Shown: positions 50,314-59,167, counted from the first letter of the stretch. The stretch is 64,000 nucleotides of DNA from Marixanthomonas sp002364245 (GCA_963973455.1 CAXAZF010000003.1:124001-188000), one strand, 5' to 3'. The notes: generated by a model not told the origin, from the letters alone. Program-made: numbers and translations.

Positions 50314-51096
50314 ATGAGTTTCGATAATATTACCTACCAATATGATAATGGTATTACTACTATAACCATTGATCGTCCTAAAAAACTAAATGCCCTTAAT
50401 AGGGACACCATTCAAGAGCTTCACGAAGCTTTTAAGAAAGCTGAAGATGATTTTAACACTAAAGTAATCATCATTACAGGGAATGGTGAAAAAGCATTTG
50501 TTGCGGGAGCTGATATAAGTGAATTTGCTGGGTATTCAGTAGTGCAAGGAGAGCAATTGGCAGCAAAAGGTCAAGCCAAATTGTTCGATTTTGTAGCGCA
50601 TCTTTCCACACCCGTTATTGCAGTGGTCAATGGCTTTGCTTTAGGTGGCGGGCTGGAATTGGCAATGGCGGCACATTTCAGAATTGCTAGTGATAATGCT
50701 AAAATGGGACTTCCTGAAGTTTCATTAGGAGTTATTCCTGGTTATGGTGGTACGCAACGTTTGCCACAGTTGGTAGGAAAAGGCCGTGCTATGGAAATGA
50801 TTATGACTGCTGGAATGATTGATGCTGCTCAAGCATTGGAATACGGGTTGGTAAACCACGTAACTTCGCAAGAAGAGCTAATGGATTTAGCTGAAAAAAT
50901 CGCTGGGAAAATAATGAAAAACTCTTCAGTAGCAATCGCTTCCGCAATTTCATCAATTAACGCAGGTTTTGAAGAAGGTGAAAATGGTTTTGAAACCGAA
51001 ATCACCGAATTTGGAAAATGCTTTGGTACAGCAGATTTTAAAGAAGGAACGAGTGCTTTTTTAGAAAAACGTAAACCGAAATTTCTTGGGCAATAA
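50314..51096 (+). CDS. Enoyl-CoA hydratase/isomerase (crotonase family)
   Basis: The 260-residue protein has the CoA-binding oxyanion-hole segments AFVAGADISEFAG and VNGFALGGGLELAMAA, with the first catalytic Glu in GGLELA, and the second Glu in LPEVSLGVIPGYGGTQRLPQ. This set fits an active short-chain enoyl-CoA or 3-hydroxybutyryl-CoA hydratase. It acts in fatty-acid or branched-chain amino-acid breakdown and could work with the CoA-transferase at 41.5 kb, though the two are not cotranscribed. Confidence 0.93.
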   Translation: MSFDNITYQYDNGITTITIDRPKKLNALNRDTIQELHEAFKKAEDDFNTKVIIITGNGEKAFVAGADISEFAGYSVVQGEQLAAKGQAKLFDFVAHLSTPVIAVVNGFALGGGLELAMAAHFRIASDNAKMGLPEVSLGVIPGYGGTQRLPQLVGKGRAMEMIMTAGMIDAAQALEYGLVNHVTSQEELMDLAEKIAGKIMKNSSVAIASAISSINAGFEEGENGFETEITEFGKCFGTADFKEGTSAFLEKRKPKFLGQ

Positions 51097-51102
51097 AAAA
51101 AA

Positions 51103-51134
51103 GGAATAATTCCAAGAAAAAATGGAATATATCC
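51103..51134. promoter_or_regulatory. Tandem operator-like repeats before the radical SAM gene
   Basis: GGAATAATTCC (51103-51113, a perfect 5-1-5 palindrome) and GGAATATATCC (51124-51134) start exactly 21 bp apart, two helical turns. They lie directly upstream of the minus-7 box at 51146. Confidence 0.4.
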
Positions 51135-51145
51135 AATAATATAAT

Positions 51146-51153
51146 TAACTTTG
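51146..51153 (+). promoter_or_regulatory. Minus-7 box of the radical SAM gene
   Basis: TAACTTTG is a perfect TAnnTTTG, 28 nt before the ATG at 51182. The second tandem repeat covers the place where the minus-33 element should be. Confidence 0.55.
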
Positions 51154-51181
51154 AGGTATTCAATCACTTCAAAGTTTTTTT

Positions 51182-52258
51182 ATGTCCAATTCTGAAAACC
51201 ACATAAAAGGTCGCGGTGCGCAAAAGCGTGTTCACAATCGGTTTTTTGAATTAAGCCACGAACTTCGGGACGACTTTTTAAATTACTGCATAGCCGAAGG
51301 CGAAGAAGCCGATGCCAATAAAACCAAATACATCGATGTGTTTCCTAAAACCTTTGTCAATAAAGTAGACAGCCCCGATGTTGGGATGGGCTATTCGGCT
51401 AATCCGTATCAAGGTTGCGAACATGGTTGTGTGTATTGTTACGCTCGTAATAGTCACGAATATTGGGGTTACGGCGCTGGTCTCGATTTTGAACGCACCA
51501 TTTTAGTTAAAAAGAATGCCCCAGAGCTTTTAGAAAAAAAACTAAAAAGCAAGTCCTGGGAACCAAATACCATTGTTTTTAGCGGGAATACAGATTGCTA
51601 CCAACCCATAGAGCGTAAACTTCAGATAACTCGAAAATGTCTTGAAGTAATGCTAAAATGGAAACACCCAACGGGTATTATTACCAAAAACGCTTTGTTA
51701 TTACGGGATTTAGATATCCTGAAAGAAATGGCAAAACTGAATATTATTTCAGTAAATATTTCAATAACATCGTTGGCTGAAGAGACTCGTAGGTTGTTAG
51801 AACCCAGAACGGCAAGTATTAAACAACGGTTAAAAGCGGTTGAAGTACTTTCAGAAAATGGTATTCCGGTTCGGGTGATGATGGCACCGATTATCCCTTC
51901 GTTAAACAGTCATGAAATTCTTCCGTTAGTTAAGAAAGTTTCAGAAATGGGAGCAAAAGGGGTGTCTTATACCATTGTTCGGCTCAACGGTCAAATAGCC
52001 ACTATTTTTGAAGATTGGGCTCGTAAAACCATACCGGACCGTGCCGATAGAATTCTCAACCAAATCGCCGAATGTCACGGAGGCGCGTTAAACGATAGCC
52101 AATGGGGCAGACGCATGCGCGGCGAAGGAACAATTGCTACACAGGTTAAAAACACAATGGCGATTGCAAAAAACAAGTACTTAAAAGGTAGAGAAATACC
52201 ATCTTTAGAAACGAAACATTATTTAGACCTGAAAAACCCGCAAATGCGTTTGTTTTAA
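51182..52258 (+). CDS. PA0069/SplB-like radical SAM protein
   Basis: The 358-residue protein has the radical SAM cluster motif CEHGCVYCYARNSHEYW (CxxxCxxC), followed by FSGNTDCYQPIERKLQITR and GIITKNALLLRDLDIL. This is the pattern of the PA0069/Rv2578c family, related to spore photoproduct lyase. A basic N-terminus (HIKGRGAQKRVHNRF) is also typical. The reaction is not known. It has its own promoter with tandem repeats, suggesting regulated expression, possibly linked to DNA damage. Confidence 0.9.
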   Translation: MSNSENHIKGRGAQKRVHNRFFELSHELRDDFLNYCIAEGEEADANKTKYIDVFPKTFVNKVDSPDVGMGYSANPYQGCEHGCVYCYARNSHEYWGYGAGLDFERTILVKKNAPELLEKKLKSKSWEPNTIVFSGNTDCYQPIERKLQITRKCLEVMLKWKHPTGIITKNALLLRDLDILKEMAKLNIISVNISITSLAEETRRLLEPRTASIKQRLKAVEVLSENGIPVRVMMAPIIPSLNSHEILPLVKKVSEMGAKGVSYTIVRLNGQIATIFEDWARKTIPDRADRILNQIAECHGGALNDSQWGRRMRGEGTIATQVKNTMAIAKNKYLKGREIPSLETKHYLDLKNPQMRLF

Positions 52259-52263
52259 ATTGG

Positions 52264-52271
52264 TATCTTTG
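52264..52271 (+). promoter_or_regulatory. Minus-7 box for the TPR-AraC regulator
   Basis: TATCTTTG is a perfect TAnnTTTG lying 6 bp after the radical SAM stop and 43 nt before the regulator ATG. It points to an independent promoter. Confidence 0.5.
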
Positions 52272-52314
52272 GGTTTTATTATTACAAAATTCCGTTTTTG
52301 GCTACTTACAATTT

Positions 52315-54030
52315 ATGAGAAATTACCTATTTCTTTTTTTCGCTGTCACACTTGTGTCTTATTCATTTTCGCAGACCGAAGAAAAGCTATCTCGATTGTC
52401 TTTTGATGCTATTAGGGACTCCATTCATAAATACGAGTTTTCTAATATGCCGAAAGCTCTCAACGCTGCTGAGGCTTATACTCTAAAAGGAAAAAGGGAA
52501 AATGACAAAACCGAAGAATGGTTAGGGATGGAATCTGTAGCCTTAATCTATGTTAATTTCAGAATGTATAAAGAGGCCAATGAACAATCTGAAAAAACAC
52601 TTGCCTTCGCCAGAGAAAACAACCTCCCAAAAATGGAGATGAGAGCTCTTACATTACTTGGTGATTTGCAAAGTATAGCGACGACTGTTGATAAACAATT
52701 GTATTATTATAACGAGTTGTTAACACTTGCAAAAGCTCAAAACGACGAAGAATATAGAGAAACTGCACTCAATAAAATAGCTGGCGTTCAAGATCTAAGT
52801 GGAAACACAAAAAAGGCCATAGCTATTCGCAAAAAATCACTAAAATATTACCAGAATAAACCGTTAGATTCAAATTTTACTCAAATAAAAAAGAACAGTG
52901 CTATTGTTTCATTATATGGGAGTTTGGCATTTTCACACATAAAATTAGAACAACTAGACTCTGCAAAATTATATAACGAATACGTTAAACAATTTCAAGA
53001 AAAAGAACTTGACTCTTGCTATTTGGGCTTTTCTTATAGTATAGATGCAGAGATAGCTTATAAAGAAAAAAAGTTTGAAACTGCTAGAAAAGCTTATAGA
53101 AAAGCATACACGATTTGCCCTAGCGAATATGATTTAATACAACTAAACAAAGCATATGCTTTTGGTAAAATAGAGGTTGGTGCAAAAAATTATCATGAAG
53201 CAATTAGAATATTGCAGCAAGGTCTTGATGATTATCAAGTAACTGCTGCAGAAGAAGGTTTCATGAGGGATTATTACGAAAAGCTGGCCGAAGCCTATAA
53301 ACACACAGGCGACTTTGAAAGGGCAAGTTACTATTTTGAAAAATACCTTACCACACAAGCTGAATTTAATAAACTAAAAGAAAGCGCCAAAGAAAGCTTT
53401 ATTAAAAAAGAAAGAGCCGCTTTCAAAGAAGATTTTGATGCTTTGGTTTCCGAAAAAGAAAAAAGCCAATCAAAACTTAATTATTTATTATTGGGAGGCT
53501 CTATAATTATTTTAATACTTCTGTTTCTGTTGCTGAAATTTTACAGAAACAAGAAAGCGAACGAAGCAAAATTCGAAGCCTTATTGGCAAAAATTAAAGC
53601 TGCCGAGAAACCCGAAGATATCATTGATACCAAGGACGAAGTACTGGAAGAAAAAAACAGTACTGATGTTCCTGAAGAAACCAAACAACAAATACTCGAC
53701 GGATTAAAAAAACTGGAAAAACAAGAATATTTTTTAAAACAGGATTGTAACTCGTACAATGTTGCCAAAAAGATAAACACCAATACATCGTACCTTTCTA
53801 AAGTTATTAATTCGCACTTCGGAAAAAACTTCAATACTTATATTAATGACCTTCGTATTAATTATACCATTGTTCGGTTAAAGGACGACGTTATTTTTAG
53901 ATCCTACTCCATTCAATCTATCGCTGAAGAAGTAGGCTATAAATCTGCCGACTCGTTTACAAAATACTTTAAAAAAGATACTGGGCTAAACCCTTCTTTC
54001 TACATCAAGAATATTAAAAATGTTGCCTAA
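52315..54030 (+). CDS. Membrane-anchored TPR / AraC-type regulator
   Basis: The product has 571 residues: signal peptide (about 1-20, ends SFSQT), tetratricopeptide repeats in a periplasmic part (about 25-370), one transmembrane helix at about 387-405 (LLLGGSIIILILLFLLLKF), a cytoplasmic linker, and a C-terminal AraC/XylS DNA-binding domain (about 470-571) with VAKKINTNTSYLSKVINSHFG and IAEEVGYKSADSFTKYFKKDTGLNP. It resembles the hybrid transmembrane regulators of Bacteroidota without a kinase. Signals and targets are unknown; the next genes (a membrane protein and an S9 peptidase) are candidates. Confidence 0.9.
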   Translation: MRNYLFLFFAVTLVSYSFSQTEEKLSRLSFDAIRDSIHKYEFSNMPKALNAAEAYTLKGKRENDKTEEWLGMESVALIYVNFRMYKEANEQSEKTLAFARENNLPKMEMRALTLLGDLQSIATTVDKQLYYYNELLTLAKAQNDEEYRETALNKIAGVQDLSGNTKKAIAIRKKSLKYYQNKPLDSNFTQIKKNSAIVSLYGSLAFSHIKLEQLDSAKLYNEYVKQFQEKELDSCYLGFSYSIDAEIAYKEKKFETARKAYRKAYTICPSEYDLIQLNKAYAFGKIEVGAKNYHEAIRILQQGLDDYQVTAAEEGFMRDYYEKLAEAYKHTGDFERASYYFEKYLTTQAEFNKLKESAKESFIKKERAAFKEDFDALVSEKEKSQSKLNYLLLGGSIIILILLFLLLKFYRNKKANEAKFEALLAKIKAAEKPEDIIDTKDEVLEEKNSTDVPEETKQQILDGLKKLEKQEYFLKQDCNSYNVAKKINTNTSYLSKVINSHFGKNFNTYINDLRINYTIVRLKDDVIFRSYSIQSIAEEVGYKSADSFTKYFKKDTGLNPSFYIKNIKNVA

Positions 54031-54147
54031 AAACCCCTTTCACACCCTAAATTTATAAATATGGGGTTTGCAGTATTGTTAGGAGTTATTATTTCTTAAA
54101 AAAGCTTGAAACCCACTGTTTAAAGTGTTTTACGAAATTTTATAGTT

Positions 54148-54185
54148 GCCCCAATTTCCTAAAACTGGGGTGGCTTCTCTTTTTA
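54148..54185 (+). terminator. Probable terminator after the TPR-AraC gene
   Basis: CCCCA (54149-54153) pairs with TGGGG (54166-54170) and the outer GC can pair with GGC (54172-54174); a T-rich CTTCTCTTTTT follows. Upstream, AAACCCC (54031-54037) and GGGGTTT (54063-54069) form a second long-loop stem. Confidence 0.45.
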
Positions 54186-54242
54186 TATTGTGCATTGTGT
54201 TGCAGATTTGTTTTCAGAAAGTAACCACTAAAACTTTTTATT

Positions 54243-54662
54243 ATGAAAACACAAAACACAAAAAAGAACAAGCCAGCACAATTAGTTTTAAAATTAATTA
54301 TAGGAGCCGCTATTGGATTTTCATTTGGATTTGGAATAACCAAAATGGTAAAGTCTAATACAAAACTTACCAATTCAATTGAAACCACACTTCAGCAAAA
54401 CTGTAATTGTGAGCGTATAGAGTCTGGAAATAGTTATACCGGAATTCAATTTAGTAAAAATGATGGCATCAGTAATACTAAATTAAATTTCACATTACTG
54501 AATTGCGATTTTACATCTTCGGCAGAAAAAGAAGCAAAAAGATTAAATGATGTTTTAATAGACGAAGTGGAAGGTTATGATTCAGTAGATTTTATCACTT
54601 TTTACTTCAAATCAGACGTGAAAAACGAAACCGTAAAAATCAAGGACGGAACGATCTTATAA
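54243..54662 (+). CDS. Uncharacterised single-pass membrane protein
   Basis: This 139-residue protein has a Lys-rich N-terminus (MKTQNTKKNK), one transmembrane helix at about 14-34 (LVLKLIIGAAIGFSFGFGI, with small-xxx-small packing), and an extracytoplasmic part of about 100 residues with two Cys pairs (NCNCE and LLNCD). I recognise no family. A tiny protein with the same K-rich plus helix plan follows 31 bp later, and the S9 peptidase comes next, so the three may be cotranscribed. Confidence 0.6.
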   Translation: MKTQNTKKNKPAQLVLKLIIGAAIGFSFGFGITKMVKSNTKLTNSIETTLQQNCNCERIESGNSYTGIQFSKNDGISNTKLNFTLLNCDFTSSAEKEAKRLNDVLIDEVEGYDSVDFITFYFKSDVKNETVKIKDGTIL

Positions 54663-54693
54663 CCCAATACATTCATTTACACCACCATTAATT

Positions 54694-54792
54694 ATGGAGA
54701 CAAAAACCAACAAACGCATTAAGCTCATCAAATTCGGAATTGGAATTGTGATAGGCGTTGCAATTTATTTAATCGTAACTTTAATATTTTAA
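54694..54792 (+). CDS. Small membrane protein of 32 residues
   Basis: The ORF from ATG to TAA is METKTNKRIK followed by LIKFGIGIVIGVAIYLIV and TLIF. The layout (basic head, single transmembrane helix with a GIGIVIG packing motif) matches that of the larger protein just upstream and is typical of small membrane regulators. It fills most of the 142-bp gap before the S9 peptidase and shares its orientation. Confidence 0.55.
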   Translation: METKTNKRIKLIKFGIGIVIGVAIYLIVTLIF

Positions 54793-54804
54793 ACCAACAA
54801 AATT

Positions 54805-57102
54805 ATGACAACACTAGTAAAATATTCAATCGCAATTGTATTGCTGTTTTTAGGAGCAACAGTACAAGCTCAAAAATTAAATGGTTCATACAGTGGCAAC
54901 CTTGACGTGCAAGGCATGCAAATGGAGTTAATTGTCAATATCACGCCTGTAGAAGACGGCTACGAAGCAACCCTAGATGTTCCTGCTCAAGGAGCATCGG
55001 GAATCGAACTTGATTCGGTAGTTTTGCAGGACGAAACTGTGACAATTAAATCTGCCAAATTACAAATGACCTATACTGGGACATTGATTGAAAACGGCAT
55101 AAAAGGAACATACGAACAAATGGGACAAGAATATCCGCTAACCTTAAATAAAACTGTAAAGACAAAGCCAGGAAACATAGCATTGCCTTCAACTGATGCC
55201 GAGTTAGATAAACTCGCTGCAAAAGAAAAAGGTGATTATAAATACTCTGTAGAAGATTATTTTACAACCCCAGAAGCTTTTTCGTTTAAGCTTTCCCCTA
55301 ACGGAAAATACATCGCGTATATGAAACGTAGAAAGTCTGGTGAGCGTGACTTATATTTAAAAGAAACAGCAACCCAGAAAGAAACGCTTTTAAAAAAGCA
55401 AGAAGAAGATTTAATTCGTGGATTTTCTTGGGCAAACAACGACCGTATTTTATACCTTCAAGATAAAGGCGGTGATGAAAATTATCACGTGTATGGGGTA
55501 GATGTTACGGGTGAAAACAGCAAAGAGCTAACTCCTTTTGAAGGTGTAAGGGTTAATATTATCGAAGGTTTAAAAGAAGACGAAGACCACGTGATTGTGC
55601 AGATGAATAAAGACAACCTGCAACAAGAAGAACCATACCGTCTTAATATTAATACTGGAGAAGTAACAAAACTGTACACTGTGCAAGCGGGTGATCCACC
55701 AGTTGCTGGTTATAACTTTGATCGCAAAGGAAATTTACGAGCTATTAATCGTATTGTAGATGGTGTAAAAACCGAACTGTTATACAAGATTGATGGAGAA
55801 TTTAAGCAAGTTAAGCTTACTGAATTTGGCGATACGTTTGGTATTTCTACTTTTAATCCGAATACCGAAAACCCAGATGATGCTTATGTAATCTCTAATC
55901 TAGATGGTGATAAGATAGAAATTCAACTGTACGATTTAAAGAAAGACAAAAAAATAAAAACAGTTTTCAGTAATGACACATTTGATGTATCTGGCATGTC
56001 GCTTTCCAGAAAACGTAATTATGAAATAGATTACTTCAGCTATACTGGCGAAAAAGCTGTAATTACACCTGTAAGTGATACGTATAAAAAAGTCTATAAA
56101 CGATTACAAAAAGAGTTTGGTGATAAGCAATTTTTCACTGTTGGGAGAACGGACGATGAGTCGAAATATATGGTAGCCGTTACTAGTGATAAAATAGTTG
56201 GTGAATATTATTTATATGACGTAGAAAAAGACAGTGTAACGTTGTTATACAAATTGTTGCCACAGTTAAAAGCTGAAGATATGGCTAGTATGAAGCCTAT
56301 TACTTTTAAGAGTCGTGATGGCCTTACTATTCATGGTTACATTACACTGCCCAATAACTATAAAAAAGGACAAAGAGTACCGTTAATTGTAAATCCTCAC
56401 GGAGGTCCACAAGGTGTTCGTGATAATTGGGGCTTTAATCCAGAAGCACAATTATTTGCAAGTCGTGGTTACGCAACATTGCACGTAAACTTTAGAGTGT
56501 CTGGCGGGTACGGAAAAGAATTTTTAAAAGCCGGTTTTGGACAAATAGGTCGTAAAGCGATGGATGACGTAGAAGACGGAGTTGATTATGTAATTGAAAA
56601 AGGATATGTAGATAAAGACCGAGTAGCAATTTATGGTGGAAGCCACGGAGGTTATGCTGTATTACGCGGCATGACAAAAACACCAGACAAATATGCTTGT
56701 GGTGTGGATTATGTAGGGGTAAGTAATTTAAATACCTTTATGAATACCATTCCTCCATACTGGGAAAAATACAGAGAGCTTTTATATAAAATCTGGTACA
56801 ACCCGAACAAACCAGAAGAAAAAGCAATAATGGACGAAATTTCACCGGCATTGCACGTAGACAAAATAAAAAACCCACTATTGGTGGTGCAAGGGGCAAA
56901 CGACCCACGTGTAAATATTGATGAAGCAGACCAAATTGTTGAAAGCCTAAGAGCAAAGGGTGTAGAGGTACCTTATATGGTAAAATATGATGAGGGTCAC
57001 GGATTTGGTAAAGAAGAAAATCGATTGGATCTTTACAATGCTATGATGGGCTTTTTCGCAGAGCACCTTAAGGTTGAAAAAACAACTCCTGTAAAAGGAT
57101 AA
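54805..57102 (+). CDS. S9 family peptidase (prolyl oligopeptidase / acylaminoacyl-peptidase type)
   Basis: The product has 765 residues. A signal peptide (cleaved near VQAQ) is followed by an extra beta-rich domain (about 22-120) that most S9 peptidases lack, a beta-propeller (about 150-490), and the alpha/beta-hydrolase domain. The catalytic triad is S613 in YGGSHGGY, D700 in GANDPRV, and H732 in DEGHGFG. The oxyanion segment is NPHGGPQG. It acts in the periplasm or at the surface on peptides, probably completing digestion started by secreted proteases. A terminator follows. Confidence 0.94.
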   Translation: MTTLVKYSIAIVLLFLGATVQAQKLNGSYSGNLDVQGMQMELIVNITPVEDGYEATLDVPAQGASGIELDSVVLQDETVTIKSAKLQMTYTGTLIENGIKGTYEQMGQEYPLTLNKTVKTKPGNIALPSTDAELDKLAAKEKGDYKYSVEDYFTTPEAFSFKLSPNGKYIAYMKRRKSGERDLYLKETATQKETLLKKQEEDLIRGFSWANNDRILYLQDKGGDENYHVYGVDVTGENSKELTPFEGVRVNIIEGLKEDEDHVIVQMNKDNLQQEEPYRLNINTGEVTKLYTVQAGDPPVAGYNFDRKGNLRAINRIVDGVKTELLYKIDGEFKQVKLTEFGDTFGISTFNPNTENPDDAYVISNLDGDKIEIQLYDLKKDKKIKTVFSNDTFDVSGMSLSRKRNYEIDYFSYTGEKAVITPVSDTYKKVYKRLQKEFGDKQFFTVGRTDDESKYMVAVTSDKIVGEYYLYDVEKDSVTLLYKLLPQLKAEDMASMKPITFKSRDGLTIHGYITLPNNYKKGQRVPLIVNPHGGPQGVRDNWGFNPEAQLFASRGYATLHVNFRVSGGYGKEFLKAGFGQIGRKAMDDVEDGVDYVIEKGYVDKDRVAIYGGSHGGYAVLRGMTKTPDKYACGVDYVGVSNLNTFMNTIPPYWEKYRELLYKIWYNPNKPEEKAIMDEISPALHVDKIKNPLLVVQGANDPRVNIDEADQIVESLRAKGVEVPYMVKYDEGHGFGKEENRLDLYNAMMGFFAEHLKVEKTTPVKG

Positions 57103-57126
57103 ACAATTAACCTTCAATGACATTTT

Positions 57127-57157
57127 AATGCCGGTACTTTTGTATCGGCATTATTTT
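57127..57157 (+). terminator. Rho-independent terminator after the S9 peptidase
   Basis: AATGCCGGTAC (57127-57137) pairs with GTATCGGCATT (57142-57152) with one G-T pair, followed by a T-rich run. It overlaps the last codons of the convergent HD-domain gene. Confidence 0.85.
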
Positions 57158-57810
57158 TTGCCCTCCCATTCCGCATAAAACTGTTGCAGGAAAGTTTCCA
57201 TAAATACATGTCTTTCTGTTGCGATACGCTTACCAGTTTTGGTATTCATCCTATCTTTTAAAAGCAATAATTTTTCATAAAAATGATTGATGGTCGGAGC
57301 AGTAGAAGCTTTATATTCTGCCGGGGACATTTCTAAATTAGGCTTTATTTCAGGGTCATAGAGTTTTCTGTTTTTAAAGCCACCATAATTAAAGGTGCGG
57401 GCAATACCAATGGCGCCCAAAGCATCTAACCGATCTGCATCTTGAACAACTGCTAATTCTTTTGAATGAAAAGCTTGTTCTTTATTTCCGCCTTTAAATG
57501 AAATATTTTTGATGATTTGCACTACGTGTTCAATAATTTCTTCGGAAGCACCTTCTGAAGTTAAAAAATCAGTTGCTTTTTTAGGACCAACCGCTTCATC
57601 ACCATCGTGAAATTTTGAGTCGGCAATATCGTGTAACAATGCACCTAAAGCAACGATTAAAGAATTTGCCTGTTCGGTTTCTGAAATATGCATCGCATTT
57701 TTATACACACGCTCAATATGAAACCAATCGTGTCCCCCTTCAGCATTTTTCAATTCTTCTTTTACAAAGCTTATGGTATTTTCAATGAGTGTTTCAGAAT
57801 ATTTTTTCAT
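57151..57810 (-). CDS. HD-domain metal-dependent phosphohydrolase
   Basis: The 219-residue protein has the HD signature: GGHDWFHIERVYKNA (first metal His), ALLHDIADSKFHDGD (His-Asp pair), and VVQDADRLDALGAIGIAR (final Asp). It resembles the small stand-alone YedJ-like HD hydrolases acting on nucleotides. Its start overlaps the stop of plsC by 1 nt, so the two are coupled. The substrate is unknown. Confidence 0.9.
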   Translation of the reverse strand: MKKYSETLIENTISFVKEELKNAEGGHDWFHIERVYKNAMHISETEQANSLIVALGALLHDIADSKFHDGDEAVGPKKATDFLTSEGASEEIIEHVVQIIKNISFKGGNKEQAFHSKELAVVQDADRLDALGAIGIARTFNYGGFKNRKLYDPEIKPNLEMSPAEYKASTAPTINHFYEKLLLLKDRMNTKTGKRIATERHVFMETFLQQFYAEWEGKK

Positions 57811-58553
57811 TAAACTGTGATACTGGATTTTACTTGTGTTTCAACCAAATCAATCAACGCTTCAGGCTCGTGTTCTGAAACTTTTAAGGAAGAATGTACT
57901 ATAAACTCTAAACGCACACCTAAAGGAATAGGGAACATGCCATGACGTTGTAGTTTCCAGGAATGACTAATACTTACTGGCAAAACATACGCATCGGGTG
58001 CTTTTTTAAATAAGGTAAGCAATCCTGTTTTTCTGAAAGGTTTCGGGTTCCCATCTTTACTGCGGGTTCCTTCAGGAAAAATAACCACACTCCGGTTATG
58101 TTTTGAAACGTATTTAGCAATTTTAATGATTTCTCCGGCAGCTTGCCTTGGGTTTTTTCGGTCTATCAAAACACTTCCACCGTGCTTTAAGTTATATGAA
58201 ATAGAGGGGATCCCTTTACCCAATTCAATCTTAGAGATAAACTTTGGGTGATATTTCCGTAGAAACCAAATAATAGGCGGAATGTCCCACATACTTTGAT
58301 GGTTTGAAACCAAAATAATTGGTACATTATTAGGGATACTGCTGTTTATAGTAACCTTGAAAGTAGTTCCTACTATATTTAGGCACCGTAAAATAACCCA
58401 GTTAAAATAATCCACGCTCTTTTTATGAGCTTCGTATCCAAACACATTAAGACAAAACCATTGTATGGGATGAAAAACAATCAAGTTTAACCCAAAAAAC
58501 AGGTAAAAAATCACCGAGAGCGGATAACTTAAAATGTGAGAAAGTTGTTTCAT
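57810..58553 (-). CDS. plsC: 1-acyl-sn-glycerol-3-phosphate acyltransferase
   Basis: It makes phosphatidic acid by acylating lysophosphatidate at the inner membrane. The 247-residue protein has an N-terminal membrane segment (about 10-35) and the motifs NHQSMWDIP (catalytic His and Asp), KIELGKGIP, FPEGTRSKDG and VLPVSISHS. It is a better match to canonical PlsC than the relative at 32045. Its promoter box ends 7 nt before the ATG and lies inside the terminator of the upstream bacilliredoxin gene. Confidence 0.93.
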   Translation of the reverse strand: MKQLSHILSYPLSVIFYLFFGLNLIVFHPIQWFCLNVFGYEAHKKSVDYFNWVILRCLNIVGTTFKVTINSSIPNNVPIILVSNHQSMWDIPPIIWFLRKYHPKFISKIELGKGIPSISYNLKHGGSVLIDRKNPRQAAGEIIKIAKYVSKHNRSVVIFPEGTRSKDGNPKPFRKTGLLTLFKKAPDAYVLPVSISHSWKLQRHGMFPIPLGVRLEFIVHSSLKVSEHEPEALIDLVETQVKSSITV

Positions 58554-58560
58554 GGTTTAT

Positions 58561-58568
58561 CAAAAGTA
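58561..58568 (-). promoter_or_regulatory. Minus-7 box of plsC, very short leader
   Basis: The minus strand reads TACTTTTG, a perfect consensus, 7 nt before the plsC ATG and immediately after the T-run of the preceding terminator. Confidence 0.5.
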
Positions 58569-58601
58569 AAAAATCCGCTTCCAAAAATATTCAGAAGCGG
58601 A
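58568..58601 (-). terminator. Rho-independent terminator after the bacilliredoxin gene
   Basis: On the minus strand TCCGCTTC (from 58601) pairs with GAAGCGGA (to 58574) around a 12-nt loop and is followed by six T. Confidence 0.88.
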
Positions 58602-58641
58602 ATTATTTATTTTTCAAATCGCTATATTAAGACAGAAGGGC

Positions 58642-59052
58642 TTAACAATGTTCGTCGTAAGCTCCTTTTAAGTTTTCAGCAATCATATCTGCCGGGCGGC
58701 CTTCAATATGATGACGTTCTAGCATGTGTACTAATTCTCCATTTTTAAACAAAGCCATAGAAGGCGAACTTGGTGGAAACGGTACCATTTGTGCTCTTGC
58801 GGCATCAACAGCCTCACGATCTACCCCTGCAAAAACCGTTACTAAATTATCTGGTTTTTTTGCATTTTGAAGTGATATACGAGCACCAGGACGTGCATTG
58901 GCAGCCGCACAACCACAAACCGAATTTACCACAACAAGTGTAGTACCTTCTTTTTGTAGCGCTTGATTAACATCTTCTTCAGTGAATAATTCGGAAAAAC
59001 CAATGTTGGTAAGGTCTTCACGCATAGGTTTTACTAATTCCGGTGGATACAT
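58642..59052 (-). CDS. Bacilliredoxin (BrxA/BrxB, YphP/DUF1094 family)
   Basis: The 136-residue protein is thioredoxin-like with the CGC active site (C46-G-C48 in VNSVCGCAAANARPG), FAGVDREAVDAAR, and the late PPSSPSMALFKNGELVHMLERHHIEG. In Bacillus these proteins remove bacillithiol from oxidised proteins; in Bacteroidota the thiol partner is less clear. It has its own promoter and a clean terminator. Confidence 0.94.
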   Translation of the reverse strand: MYPPELVKPMREDLTNIGFSELFTEEDVNQALQKEGTTLVVVNSVCGCAAANARPGARISLQNAKKPDNLVTVFAGVDREAVDAARAQMVPFPPSSPSMALFKNGELVHMLERHHIEGRPADMIAENLKGAYDEHC

Positions 59053-59086
59053 AATATGTTCAATTTAAGTGTGTAACAATTTTTTA

Positions 59087-59094
59087 CAAAGATA
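59087..59094 (-). promoter_or_regulatory. Minus-7 box of the bacilliredoxin gene
   Basis: The minus strand reads TATCTTTG, a perfect TAnnTTTG, 34 nt before the ATG. Confidence 0.55.
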
Positions 59095-59167
59095 ACTAAT
59101 TTTTAATGGGTTTACGGTTAAGTAACCCTAAGTCTGAAATACCTAATAATGAATGTTAGGTTCATTA

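Noticed and set aside
54031..54069. AAACCCC/GGGGTTT stem after the TPR-AraC gene as main terminator
   Set aside because: The loop is 25 nt long and no T-run follows; the stem at 54148 is a better candidate.
59116..59127. GGTTA-AG-TAACC repeat near the bacilliredoxin promoter as another Crp/Fnr site
   Set aside because: The half-sites point the opposite way and the spacing is 5-2-5; its distance to the minus-7 box (31 bp) also differs.
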